A stretch of DNA of 64,000 nt from Chryseosolibacter sp964551035 (GTDB lineage Bacteria; Bacteroidota; Bacteroidia; Cytophagales; Cyclobacteriaceae): NCBI GenBank assembly GCA_964551035.1, contig CAZKBK010000029.1, forward strand, positions 1-64,000. The letters run 5' to 3'. Within the stretch, counting starts at the first letter, position 1. Each line of letters begins with the position of its first letter. The position numbers and the translations under genes were made by a program. Shown in pieces: positions 37,552-47,100 of the stretch. Below the pieces are notes generated by a model that ran no database searches, was not told where the DNA came from, and was given only the letters and a program-made list of their open reading frames with translations.

Positions 37552-38058
37552 CTACTGCTCTTTCTTGAATTCGAGCGAGGTGGAATTTACGCAGTACCGG
37601 AGTCCGGTCTGCGTGGGCCCGTCGTCGAAGAGGTGCCCAAGGTGTGAGCCACAGCGCGCGCAGGTGATCTCCGTGCGGACCATACCGTGGCTGGTGTCGA
37701 CCGACGTCTTGATTCGCCCGCCCTCGACCTCCCGGTCGAAGCTTGGCCACCCGCAATGGGATTCAAACTTCATGTCGGACGTGAAAAGTTCATTGCCGCA
37801 GGCGGCGCAGTAGTACGTGCCTTCTTCCTTGTTGAAGGTGAGTTTGCCGGTGAATGGCATGTCTGTTCCCTTTTCCCGTAGAATGTGGTATTGTTCGGGC
37901 GTGAGGATTTTTTTCCATTCTTCCTCCGTACGTTGAATTTTCTTCACTGTGTCCATAGGCGGGTTCTTAACCATTGAAAAATTGGTTGCGTCGATACTTG
38001 CGCGTTTGCCGGTGCAACCGACAACTAATGCAGATAAGAGGATGATGGTCTTAAGCAT
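37552..38058 (-). CDS. msrB: Peptide-methionine (R)-S-oxide reductase MsrB, exported lipoprotein
   Basis: MsrB reduces methionine-R-sulfoxide in proteins. This 168-residue copy has a lipoprotein signal (LSALVVGC, lipidation at C15), then the full MsrB domain: the zinc-binding CxxC pairs (CAAC and CARC), the substrate region SHCGWPSF and the catalytic cysteine in LRYCVNS. The lipid anchor puts it in the periplasm or outer membrane, where it repairs oxidised exported proteins. It is a single-domain MsrB, not fused to MsrA. Confidence 0.94.
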   Translation of the reverse strand: MLKTIILLSALVVGCTGKRASIDATNFSMVKNPPMDTVKKIQRTEEEWKKILTPEQYHILREKGTDMPFTGKLTFNKEEGTYYCAACGNELFTSDMKFESHCGWPSFDREVEGGRIKTSVDTSHGMVRTEITCARCGSHLGHLFDDGPTQTGLRYCVNSTSLEFKKEQ

Positions 38059-38195
38059 AGCAGTTGTTTAGTTTCTAACAACGTCTGTTTCGGGAAAATT
38101 CCCGAGTACGGAAACCAATTTAGTCATAAACCGGGTATCCCTGACGCATTCACCGTTTCTGTGACATCCATCCCCATTTCATCGGGCGTTGGCCG

Positions 38196-39425
38196 CTAAT
38201 GCTGGTAAACATCCCGAAGCACGCCGGGGTCACCGTCGATAGGTCCGTATTTCAGGCCCAGGATCCTCGCAATGAGCGGATACACGTGAATGTTCGCGAA
38301 GCGGGGGAGGGTCTTGCCTTTTTTAATGTTCGGGCCCATAGCATAGAAAATTCCGTCCATGTCGGCCACCTTAGCGGGATCGTACCCATGTGCGCCAAAA
38401 ATCTTTCCTTCCTCCGTCGCGGAATGTGTGTCTTTGCGGTCGCCCGTGACAAAATATTTTCCAGGCCTGGCCACAAGCAGGAGATCGCCGGCGCGGCGAT
38501 GGTCGTAGTGCCAACGATCGGGAAACGTTTCTCTTGTGTACACCGCAAAGTCATCGGCACGGGCGCTCAGCACACGGTACAGTGAGTCGCGTTGGGAGGG
38601 AGTGCGCGTGTAGACATGGACCTGCGTGCCGCCATTTACCGAGATGACATCGTCGCCGGGTGGTACCAGCTCCTCGACCTGGATAAAGGTTTCAGGGCGC
38701 TCGATGAGCGCGCTCATGCCATGATCTGAAACCAGAATGACATTGACGGGTAGTTTGGTTTCCTTAATGCCCCTGACCAGCACGCCAAGAAGGGAGTCCA
38801 TTTGCATCACCTTCTCTTCGGTCTCCGGAGCAAATGGTCCAAACCAGTGGCTTTCCGAGTCGGGTGACGAGAAGTACAGCGACACAAAACGCGGGCGTTC
38901 CGGTTCAGGAAGGCGGAGCCATCCGATCACCGTTGAAATGCGATCGCCAAACGGCACGGTTTGGTCGTAAGGAAAGTACTTTTGCGGGCGGAATTTCTCA
39001 TTTTTGACTTCGGAGCCCACCCAAAAATATGACGCTGCTTGCAACCCTTGCTGTCTGGCCAACTGCCAAAGGGGCGTCCCTCCATAATAGCGCTCATCCG
39101 TAACGGCCTCACGGTCGCGCATGGTGTAAAGGCTTTCGGTTTCCGGGTCGTAGAAATGATTGTCCACGAGTCCATGATGGCCGGGGTAAAGGCCGGTGAC
39201 AATTGAATAATGATTCGGAAACGTCTTTGAGGGAAAGCATGGAATCAGGCCTTCCGCCGCCGCACCCTGCTCCCTGAACGCGCGAAAATTGGGCAGGTCA
39301 AAGCGCTCGACGTAGTCGGACCGGAATCCGTCGAACGACACAAGGACGACATAGGCATCTTTCTCCTGGGCTACGGCAAAATGGAATAAGAAAAAAAACA
39401 GGGCGCAGGTACTCCAACATTTCAT
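38196..39425 (-). CDS. Ectonucleotide pyrophosphatase/phosphodiesterase-family enzyme
   Basis: This 409-residue exported enzyme (signal peptide to about residue 20, HFAVAQ) is in the NPP branch of the alkaline phosphatase superfamily. Two-zinc site residues include D32 (VSFDGFRSD), T68 (FPSKTFPNHYS) as nucleophile, the SPDSESHWFG aspartate and histidine, SDHGM, and the C-terminal FGAHGYDP. NPP enzymes hydrolyse phosphodiester or pyrophosphate bonds of nucleotides or phospholipids; the substrate is not readable. I take ATG 39425 rather than an upstream in-frame TTG. Confidence 0.92.
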   Translation of the reverse strand: MKCWSTCALFFFLFHFAVAQEKDAYVVLVSFDGFRSDYVERFDLPNFRAFREQGAAAEGLIPCFPSKTFPNHYSIVTGLYPGHHGLVDNHFYDPETESLYTMRDREAVTDERYYGGTPLWQLARQQGLQAASYFWVGSEVKNEKFRPQKYFPYDQTVPFGDRISTVIGWLRLPEPERPRFVSLYFSSPDSESHWFGPFAPETEEKVMQMDSLLGVLVRGIKETKLPVNVILVSDHGMSALIERPETFIQVEELVPPGDDVISVNGGTQVHVYTRTPSQRDSLYRVLSARADDFAVYTRETFPDRWHYDHRRAGDLLLVARPGKYFVTGDRKDTHSATEEGKIFGAHGYDPAKVADMDGIFYAMGPNIKKGKTLPRFANIHVYPLIARILGLKYGPIDGDPGVLRDVYQH

Positions 39426-39586
39426 CAGGGGCGAATTAATGAAAAATGTTCTGAGTAACAACGATTTTCAATTTTTCATCCGCGCCTTGCGTATCTTTCA
39501 ACGAAATCAATCCTACCATGAATTTTCATCGATTCGTGCTGGCCTGCACGATCAAACTCTTCGGCAATGGGGCGCCAGGTCAGTGA

Positions 39587-39955
39587 TCAATCCGCGTGGC
39601 GGTCATCCGTCCAGATGAGTTGTGCGCCCGCCAGGTCGAACCCATCAGGGCACAGTCCGTCGCCGGTGCCGGTGATGCCTCCATCGGGATGGCAAACCAG
39701 TGTGCATTCGGCGTCATAGAGTTCGCTCATGATGTCGCAACACCGGCTGGTAATGTAATAATGAGGTTTGTCATTTACGTCAACGCGCCACACTTGCGCA
39801 GGAGGATTCCGTATCGGTTCTTTGCGGATCTCATCAATCTTTTCCCGAATGCACTCGGGGGTACCGGCGGGCAACTCGTTTCTTTCGCAGCTTCCTGTGA
39901 GGCTAAAAACGATAAGCAACATGTGAAGAAAAACTACCCTGTGTCGTCTTGTCAT
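39587..39955 (-). CDS. Small cysteine-rich lipoprotein, DUF6970-like
   Basis: This 122-residue protein has a lipobox (FSLTGSC) and a compact domain with the DUF6970 pattern: TPECIREKIDEIRKEPI, then NPPAQVWRV, YYITSRCCDIMSELYDAEC and the ending VCHPDGGITGTGDGLCP. The conserved CC and DGGxTGxGDG suggest disulfides or metal binding. A second in-frame ATG at 39922 would shorten the signal; both are possible. It is divergent from another small cysteine lipoprotein gene at 40209. Confidence 0.8.
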   Translation of the reverse strand: MTRRHRVVFLHMLLIVFSLTGSCERNELPAGTPECIREKIDEIRKEPIRNPPAQVWRVDVNDKPHYYITSRCCDIMSELYDAECTLVCHPDGGITGTGDGLCPDGFDLAGAQLIWTDDRHAD

Positions 39956-40208
39956 TGTTCGGTGTTTACTTTTACCATGAAATGTTCTCCCTTTCAGCCG
40001 TCAACAAGCAATAGACACGACAATCGACCGGCGGGTTGTGACTTCGCCCTGCGATTTTTTTGATGCCATATCACAACCCTCGAACCCGACGGCGGGTCTA
40101 ACGGGGTATGGGTGCCGGACCTGTCGGTTTTGCCTCGTATTCCAGACTTGCGATCGGGTTCCGTTGAAAGCCTGGTTGTGTTCAACAGCTGAGATCATGA
40201 ATTTACCT

Positions 40209-40562
40209 ATGAAATTGTTGGGCATTTTTCTTATGATCGGTAGCATCTCCTGCGTTTCGGACGACATGCCCGTTGCTTGTGAAGTATCCGCAGCCGAAGA
40301 CCTTCCCTGGCTGGCGGAGAAGATCCGCCAGATCGACGACGCGGCTTCTGACTTTGACAGGCAGTATGCATACGTCAACCTGGGGTGGTATAAGTCGCAA
40401 CGGGTCGTCATTTTTAGAAACTGCTGTCCTTTCTGCAATTACATACCGCAGGCGTATACTTGCGATGGAGCCCTTTTGTCGGATATTGAATGGACCGGCG
40501 ACAATGCCCCTACCGGCGAGGAGCTGTGGTGGGCTCATGAGGACTCGACCTGTCAGCACTGA
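40209..40562 (+). CDS. Small cysteine-rich lipoprotein, possibly related to the DUF6970 protein
   Basis: Starting at ATG 40209 this is a 117-residue lipoprotein (MKLLGIFLMIGSISC, lipobox SISC). The mature domain has WLAEKIRQI, a middle strand (SQRVVIFRNCCPFCNYIPQAYTCDG) with a CC pair and two further cysteines and a short ending with CQH. Helix, strand, CC and a later Cys occur in the same order as in the divergent DUF6970-like gene, but identity is low and I would not call them the same family from reading. An upstream in-frame ATG at 40197 adds MNLP and is less likely because it breaks the signal. Confidence 0.7.
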   Translation: MKLLGIFLMIGSISCVSDDMPVACEVSAAEDLPWLAEKIRQIDDAASDFDRQYAYVNLGWYKSQRVVIFRNCCPFCNYIPQAYTCDGALLSDIEWTGDNAPTGEELWWAHEDSTCQH

Positions 40563-40576
40563 GATGAATATTTCGT

Positions 40577-40584
40577 TACCTTTG
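40577..40584 (+). promoter_or_regulatory. Promoter -7 box of the P1 peptidase gene (TACCTTTG)
   Basis: This exact TAnnTTTG match lies 17 bases before the ATG at 40602. No -33 TTG is evident at 19-21 bases. Confidence 0.6.
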
Positions 40585-40601
40585 GGGTTGACGAAAATAT
40601 C

Positions 40602-41732
40602 ATGCACCACCTCCTGTCCCTTATATTTATTACGGGTCTGATTTCCGGCGTTACGGCACAGGAGCAAAAGCGCCCACGAGACCTTGGTATCAAGGTCGGC
40701 GTCCTGCCGACGGGCGAGGACAATGCGATCACGGATGTCAAGGGTGTAAAAGTTGGTCATACGACCCTCATTTCGGAGAATGTCCGGACGGGCGTTACGG
40801 CAATATTGCCCCACGATGGAAACGTCTTCCAGGAGAAAGTACCCGCGGGAATTTTTGTGGGAAACGGTTTTGGAAAACTTTCCGGAACCACCCAGGTCGA
40901 GGAGCTCGGTAATCTGGAGACGCCCATTATCCTGACCAATACGCTTAGCGTACCCGTTGCGATGGATGCCGTGACCGATTACATACTCGGGCTTCCCGGC
41001 AACGAGCAAGTCCGGTCGGCCAACGCGGTGGTGGGAGAAACGAATGACGGATACCTGAACGACATCCGTGGTAAACACGTGACGAAAGCGCACGTCATCG
41101 ACGCCATCAAAGGCGCATCGTCGGATCGCCCGGCGGAAGGAAATGTCGGCGCCGGCACGGGTACGGTTTGCTTCGGTTTTAAAGGTGGGATCGGAACGTC
41201 CTCCCGCGTGTTGCCGGAATCCTTGGGCGGCTACACCGTCGGCGTCCTTGTTCAAACGAACTTTGGGGGCGTGTTGTACATCGATGGCGTTCCCGTAGGA
41301 GAAGAATTGAAGCGGTACTACCTCCGGGAGCAACTGGAGACCAGCGACGGCTCGTGCATGATTATCGTCGCGACGGATGCGCCGCTCGATGCGCGTAACC
41401 TCAGGCGAATGGCCGCCCGCGCCATCATGGGGCTTGCAAGAACGGGAGGCATCGCATCAAACGGCAGCGGCGATTATGTTATTGCCTTCTCGACTGCGGC
41501 ATCCCTGCGTGTTGCTTATTCACCGGCGGAAGCAACGCGAACGACAACAGTCTTGAACAATGATTCGGTATCGCCGCTCTTTCTGGCGGTCATCGAAGCT
41601 ACGGAAGAGGCCATCATCAACTCCTTGTTTGCCGCGGAAACGATGACCGGACGAAGCCAGCATACTGTTTCGGAACTGCCGGTTGACGAAGTGCTGGAGA
41701 TCATGCGAAAGCATAAATCCATAAAAAGGTAA
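40602..41732 (+). CDS. P1-family self-processing aminopeptidase (DmpA/BapA type), exported
   Basis: This 376-residue enzyme has a signal peptide (to about residue 20) and the whole DmpA fold. The self-cleavage site is G250-S251 (TSDGSCMII), where S251 becomes the N-terminal nucleophile of the small subunit; VATDAPLDARNLRRMAARA follows as in DmpA. DmpA/BapA enzymes remove N-terminal D- or beta-amino acids or ordinary residues. The N-terminal family motifs DVKGVKVGHTTL and LTNTLSVPVAMDAVTDY are intact. Exact substrate unknown. Confidence 0.92.
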   Translation: MHHLLSLIFITGLISGVTAQEQKRPRDLGIKVGVLPTGEDNAITDVKGVKVGHTTLISENVRTGVTAILPHDGNVFQEKVPAGIFVGNGFGKLSGTTQVEELGNLETPIILTNTLSVPVAMDAVTDYILGLPGNEQVRSANAVVGETNDGYLNDIRGKHVTKAHVIDAIKGASSDRPAEGNVGAGTGTVCFGFKGGIGTSSRVLPESLGGYTVGVLVQTNFGGVLYIDGVPVGEELKRYYLREQLETSDGSCMIIVATDAPLDARNLRRMAARAIMGLARTGGIASNGSGDYVIAFSTAASLRVAYSPAEATRTTTVLNNDSVSPLFLAVIEATEEAIINSLFAAETMTGRSQHTVSELPVDEVLEIMRKHKSIKR

Positions 41733-41832
41733 TAATCGCCGAATGTGGTTGCTGACGCACGCGACTGTTATTCCATCGGAACTAACTGGATTGGTAAGTA
41801 CGCCGTCGCCATTTTGACCAAAATTTCTGACT

Positions 41833-42327
41833 ATGAAACGATTGCTGCCGCTGCTTCTTTTTGCCTGTATGGCAATACCGACCGTCGGACAACAGGAGGT
41901 TTGGAATATTCGCCAACTTGAATTCATGTCGGGACACTGGGTCACCACCGGAGAATGGGGGGAAATGGAAGAAAACTGGAGTGCGCCCATGGGAAATTCC
42001 ATGATGTGTTCCTACCGATGTGTCCGTGACGGTAAAGTGCTCTTCTATGAGTTTATCGTCATTGAACAGGAAGCGGAAGGGCCAGTGATGAAATTGCGGC
42101 ACTTCAGCCCCGGTAACATCGCGTGGGAGGACAAGGAGAATCCTTACGAATATCCCCTGATGTATCTGGAAGAAAACTTTGCGCGCTTCGAACGCCCCGA
42201 CAAGAAGACCGCGTTAACTTTTCACCGTGTTTCCGGGGACAGTCTGAAGGTGATTCTTGACCGGCAGGAAAAAGATGGGAAGTGGGTTCAGGATGTCTTT
42301 AACTATGTATCTGCCGGCCAATTATAG
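41833..42327 (+). CDS. DUF6265-like exported protein
   Basis: This 164-residue protein has a signal peptide (to about residue 19, AIPTVGQ) and a beta-rich domain resembling DUF6265: LEFMSGHWVTTGEWGEMEENWSAPMGNSMM, then VRDGKVLFYEFIVIE and a series of strands. It has the lipocalin-like up-and-down strands of that family. No active site is evident. It is a stand-alone gene behind the P1 peptidase gene, 100 bases away, and the YkgJ-type gene follows after 32 bases. Confidence 0.78.
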   Translation: MKRLLPLLLFACMAIPTVGQQEVWNIRQLEFMSGHWVTTGEWGEMEENWSAPMGNSMMCSYRCVRDGKVLFYEFIVIEQEAEGPVMKLRHFSPGNIAWEDKENPYEYPLMYLEENFARFERPDKKTALTFHRVSGDSLKVILDRQEKDGKWVQDVFNYVSAGQL

Positions 42328-42359
42328 TCAAGCCGCCTTATCTGTTTTTAGAATCGCAC

Positions 42360-42845
42360 ATGTTGGATCTCGATAAATTCAAACTACACGCCAAACAAAA
42401 GGAACGGGAGAACGCGAAGTTCCTGAAACAACTTCGAAAGAAGGATGCAAGGCGGGTCGACGACGCATTCCATGAGGCACATGATGAAGTATTTGGGGAA
42501 ATGAATTGCCTCACGTGCGCCAACTGCTGCAAGACCACCAGCCCGATTTTTTATCAGAACGATATCGAACGCATCGCGCGCTTCCTCCGCATCAAACCCG
42601 GAGACTTCATCAATCGGTACCTTCGCATTGACGAAGACGGCGACCATGTCCTGAAGTCTTCGCCTTGTCCGTTTCTCGGTGATGATAATTATTGCGGCAT
42701 CTATGACTACCGACCGAAGGCCTGCCGCGAGTATCCGCACACCGACCGAAAGAGGATGGTGCAGATCACAGATCTCACACTCAGGAACACGGTGGTTTGC
42801 CCTGCCGTGTTCGAGATCGTGGAGCGGCTAAAAAAAGCGCGCTGA
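42360..42845 (+). CDS. YkgJ-family cysteine-cluster protein
   Basis: This 161-residue protein has the UPF0153/YkgJ zinc-or-iron-binding cysteine pattern: MNCLTCANCCKTTSPIF, then CPFLGDDNYCGIYDYRPKACREYP and a final VVCPAVFEI. A charged helical N-terminus precedes it (about 1-45). The family is thought to bind metal or an iron-sulfur cluster, function unknown. It begins 32 bases after the DUF6265 gene, so the two may be co-transcribed. Confidence 0.88.
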   Translation: MLDLDKFKLHAKQKERENAKFLKQLRKKDARRVDDAFHEAHDEVFGEMNCLTCANCCKTTSPIFYQNDIERIARFLRIKPGDFINRYLRIDEDGDHVLKSSPCPFLGDDNYCGIYDYRPKACREYPHTDRKRMVQITDLTLRNTVVCPAVFEIVERLKKAR

Positions 42846-42920
42846 GCTATCGCGTGGCGGTTGGGCCTTGGATAGCAGCAATTTTTTTGGTTACTTCCCT
42901 TTCTCAAAAAATCCTGATCT

Positions 42921-43658
42921 ATGAAAAATCTGCATTTACCTCTTTTCTCGGCCCTCGTTTTTATCGCTGCTGCGTGCAGCTCAAAAGTCGACCAGAGCAC
43001 AGCGGACACGTCGGATCCTGTTGAAGAACCTGCGGTGGTGAAACAGGAAAAGCCTGCCGTTTGCATCTGGAAGGCGGTTGGCGTGCGGGAAACCCCGGAA
43101 GATAAGGGTAAGTATTTAACGACCATTTATCTGGGTGAAAAGGTTACGGCGTTGGGCGACACGGCATCCGAGCTCGTGGGTAACCGGCGTTATCAATACC
43201 TGAAACTAAGACTTATCGACGATACGGAAGGCTGGGTGCGCTCCGACTTCGTGGCTGTTGACGCGACTCCGGGTGCGATGCTGAAGGAAGCTACCATCTA
43301 CAAGCGTCCGGATATGATGACTTCCACGGAGAAGAGTTTTAATCAAATGGACTTCGTGGCCATCAGCAATTCTTCAGGTGACGGATGGGCCGAGGTGATT
43401 GGCAAGCGCCTGGGTGACGCGTGGTTCTCATCGGGATGGGTCAAGTCGGAGAACCTGACCACACAGCCGACGGACGTGGCATTCAGCGTGTTCTATACCA
43501 AGGCGATGGAGATTGAAGATGAGGCTGAGCGCCATGCGGAAATAGCCGAGCTGCTTCAGAACACCGATCTTTCCTCTTCGACGTTCTACACGATTGTCGC
43601 CGAGATGCAGCGTGGTGGAGGGGAAGTCGAGGGAGAAGAAGCGTATGTAGAAGAATAA
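42921..43658 (+). CDS. SH3-domain lipoprotein
   Basis: This 245-residue lipoprotein has the signal with lipobox FIAAAC (lipidation at C19), a short acidic spacer and a bacterial SH3 domain (about 48-112; WKAVGVRETPEDKGKYLTTIYLGEKVTAL through GWVRSDFVAVD). A second block (about 115-180) may be another SH3-like unit (ATIYKRPDMMTSTEKSFNQMDFVAIS). The C-terminal helical tail is acidic. Such proteins usually bind peptidoglycan or other envelope partners. Confidence 0.82.
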   Translation: MKNLHLPLFSALVFIAAACSSKVDQSTADTSDPVEEPAVVKQEKPAVCIWKAVGVRETPEDKGKYLTTIYLGEKVTALGDTASELVGNRRYQYLKLRLIDDTEGWVRSDFVAVDATPGAMLKEATIYKRPDMMTSTEKSFNQMDFVAISNSSGDGWAEVIGKRLGDAWFSSGWVKSENLTTQPTDVAFSVFYTKAMEIEDEAERHAEIAELLQNTDLSSSTFYTIVAEMQRGGGEVEGEEAYVEE

Positions 43659-43678
43659 CACGCCTTTCAAAAAAACAT

Positions 43679-43715
43679 AAAAAAAAGCGCCCGTTCAATT
43701 CGGTGCGCTTTTTTT
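43679..43715. terminator. Bidirectional intrinsic terminator
   Basis: An A-run (43679-43686), GCGC, an inner CCG/CGG pair, GCGC and a T-run (43709-43715) make one hairpin that works on both strands. It sits between the convergent SH3 lipoprotein and trxA genes. Confidence 0.88.
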
Positions 43716-43734
43716 AATCTCGTTCGGAAGGGCT

Positions 43735-44058
43735 TCAGGCTACCTGCGCTTCCAGCTTCTGGGCAAGCACGGACTTGGGTACCGCGCCTATCTGCTTATC
43801 CACGATCTGCCCTCCCTTAAAAACCAGGAGGGTCGGAATGCTGCGAATGCCGTAACGGCCCGTGACACCGGGATTCTCATCAACGTTGAGTTTCGCCACG
43901 ACAACTTTTCCGTCGTAGTCTGTCGCCAGTTCCTCAACCACAGGTCCAATCATCTTGCAGGGGCCACACCATTCGGCCCAAAAATCTACCAATACCGGTT
44001 TGCCGGAATTGATTGTCTCGTCAAAGTTGGCATCATTAAGTACAATTGCTTTACCCAT
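43735..44058 (-). CDS. trxA: Thioredoxin
   Basis: This 107-residue protein is a classic thioredoxin with active site WCGPCK (FWAEWCGPCKMIGP), the cis-proline motif SIPTLLVF and the C-terminal helix. It reduces protein disulfides in the cytoplasm. A TACCTTTA near-match to the -7 box lies about 36 bases upstream of the start. It ends 20 bases from a bidirectional terminator. Confidence 0.97.
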   Translation of the reverse strand: MGKAIVLNDANFDETINSGKPVLVDFWAEWCGPCKMIGPVVEELATDYDGKVVVAKLNVDENPGVTGRYGIRSIPTLLVFKGGQIVDKQIGAVPKSVLAQKLEAQVA

Positions 44059-44168
44059 TAGCTTTGGATTTTAAGGTTTCATTATTCGAACATAAAGGTA
44101 GCCGCAATAGTTCAAATTTGAAATAATATTCCGGGCTGCCCGGTGAAAGCGTGGGTAGCCCCTTTGCC

Positions 44169-47100
44169 TCAGAGCACGATCTCTACGTCGCCGACCTTCT
44201 TCATTTTTTTTACCATGTCATTTACCGGATTGATCCTGAATTTTCGCGAAAGCAGCTCCAGGGAGAGGTTTTCACCTTCATCTTTCAGCTTCAGGTAGAG
44301 GGGTGTGCTCCCCGAAAACTCCTGGCATACGCCCTCGATCCTCCCGATGAGGTCTTGTGTGATCTCCGATGCGGTAAGATTGAGTTGCACACCTTTGCTG
44401 CGCTTGACGCCGATCTCGTTGAGCAGGTCGATGTTCCGGATCTTGAATTCGATATTTTGTTGGCCCCACGTGTTGCGGACCACCATGCCTTCGATGAAAA
44501 CGAACCACCCCAGATTCATGAAATTGCGGAATTTGAGGTAGTCCTCGCCAAAAAGCGTGAACGTTGTGTTGCCGCCATAGTCTTCGATGGAGAACTTCCC
44601 GAACGGCTTGCCCGTTTTCGTGGTCCGGTGTTCGACCATCGTGACGATGCCTCCAAGTTTGAGTTCCCGCCCGAGCAGGGGTTCAATCTCGTTGAGCTGG
44701 CTGCAGGAGGCTGTGCAGAATGTTTCCATTTCAAAACGGAAATGGTCAAGGGGATGCCCGGAGATGTAGATTCCGACGACTTCTTTTTCAAGGTTGAGTT
44801 TCTCGATCTCACTAAAGGGTTCGACGTTCTCAATCCTCGGCTTCGGCATTGCTGCTCCGGATGTGCCACCGAAGAGGCTTGCCTGCGCGCTTTGCTCTTC
44901 CTGGTGTGCTTTCGCGGCGTATCGGATTGCTTTTTCGATCAGACTGATATCGCCCTCCCGCGCAAAGACATACTGCCGTCGGTGAAGGCCGTTGAAACAG
45001 TCGAACGCCCCCGACAATGCCAGGCATTCGTAGGTTTTTTTGTTGACGGACCGCTGGTTGAGGCGTTTCGCGAAATCGAAGATGTCGGCAAACGGTCCGC
45101 GCGCATCGCGTTCCTGGATGATGGCTTCCACCGCGGCATCGCCGGCTCCCTTGATGGCGCCCAGGCCGAATCGGATCTCACCTTCATGGTTGACCTCGAA
45201 ATAAACGCCGGATTCATTGACGTGCGGTCCGAGTACGTGGATGCTCATATTCCGGCACTCCTCGATAAAGAAGGTTACGTTCTCCAGGTTGCTCTGTGAA
45301 TGGGTTAGCACAGCGGCCATGTATTCGGCCGGGTAGTTGGCTTTGAGATAGGCAGTCTGGTACGCCAGGAGCGAGTAACAGGTCGAGTGCGATTTATTGA
45401 ACGCGTATTGCGCAAACGCTTCCCAGTCGGTCCAGATCTTTTCACAAATGGCCTGGTCGAGTCCACGCGCCTTGCACCCTTCAAGGAACTTGTCCTTCAT
45501 CTTATCGAGGACGGCCTTTTGTTTCTTGCCCATCGCTTTCCGGAGGACGTCGGCATCCCCCTTGCTGAAGCCCGCGAGTTTCTGCGACAACAGCATCACC
45601 TGCTCCTGGTATACCGTAATGCCGTACGTTTCGGCAAGGAACTCCTCCATTTCGGGCAGGTCGTATTTGATCGGCTCCCGGCCATGCTTGCGATTGATGA
45701 ACGCGGGGATGTATTCCATCGGGCCCGGACGGTATAAGGCGTTCATCGCGATGAGGTCCTCGAACTTGTCGGGTTTCAACTGCCTGAGATACTTTTGCAT
45801 GCCCACGCTTTCAAACTGGAATGTCCCGGTGGTTTCCCCGCGTTGAAAGAGTTCATAGGTGAGGCGATCGTCCAGCGGGATTTTGTCGATGTCGATGTCG
45901 ATACCTTTGCTTTTCCTGATGTTCCGCTGCGCCGTCCGGATGATGGAGAGTGTGGTCAGTCCGAGAAAGTCCATTTTCAACATCCCGGCGCTCTCCACCA
46001 CGCTGTTGTCGAACTGCGTAACCAGCATATCCGAATCTTTGGCGGTGGCGACGGGGACGAAGTTCGTCAGATCGTCGGGCGTGATGATCACCCCACAGGC
46101 GTGAACCCCTGTGTTCCGTACGGAACCCTCCAGTACGACAGCCTGCTTCATCACCTGAGCCTTAAGGTCGTCGCCCTTGCGTATCAGGTCCAGTTCGCGC
46201 ACTTCCTGAAAGGCCGTTGCCAGGGATGTGCCCGGACGCTCCGGGATCATCTTTGCGAGGACATTGGCATCGGACAACGGAAGTTCCATCACCCTTGCGC
46301 AGTCCCGGATCGACGACTTGGCGGCCATGGTTCCGTAGGTAATGATCTGCGCTACCTGTTTCCGCCCGTATTTGTCAATCACGTACTGCAGCACCTTGTT
46401 GCGACCTTCGTCGTCGAAATCAATATCAATATCCGGCAACGATACGCGGTCAGGATTCAGAAAACGCTCGAAGAGGAGATCATATGCGATAGGGTCGACG
46501 TTGGTAATGCCGATACAGTATGCAACCGCCGACCCTGCCGCCGAGCCGCGACCCGGCCCCACGCTCACACCCATCTCCCGGGCTTTGGACGTAAAGTCCT
46601 GCACGATCAGAAAATAACCGGGGTAGCCCGTGTTCCGGATGGTCGCCAATTCGAAATCAAGGCGTTCCCTGATGGCGTCTGAGACTTCACCGTAACGTTT
46701 CCCGGCCCCTTCGAAGGTAAGGTGGCGCAGGTATTCGTCTTCGCTGGAAAAATCGGCGGGAATATCGAATTTCGGCAGCAGCACGTTTCGCTCAAGGGTA
46801 TAGGACTCCACCTTGTCAATGATTTCGCCAATCGTGTCCAGGGCGTCGGGAAGGTCCCGGAAGATGGAGCGCATCTCTTCCTGCGATTTGAAATAGTACT
46901 GGTCGTTTGACAATCCCAACCGATGTCCCCGTCCCTGGCCGATAGGTGTTGATTTGAATTCGCCCTCCTTGATGCACAGCAGCACATCGTGTGCATTCGC
47001 CTCTTCCCGGTCGATGTAAAAACATTCGTTCGCGGCAAAGTACTTCACCCCATATTTTTGAGCAAAGCGCAGGAGCGTTTCGTTTACGTGATCTTCTTCA

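Noticed and set aside
44151..45299. A 382-codon plus-strand frame opposite dnaE
   Set aside because: It is antisense to the C-terminal part of the polymerase and looks like a by-product of its codon use.
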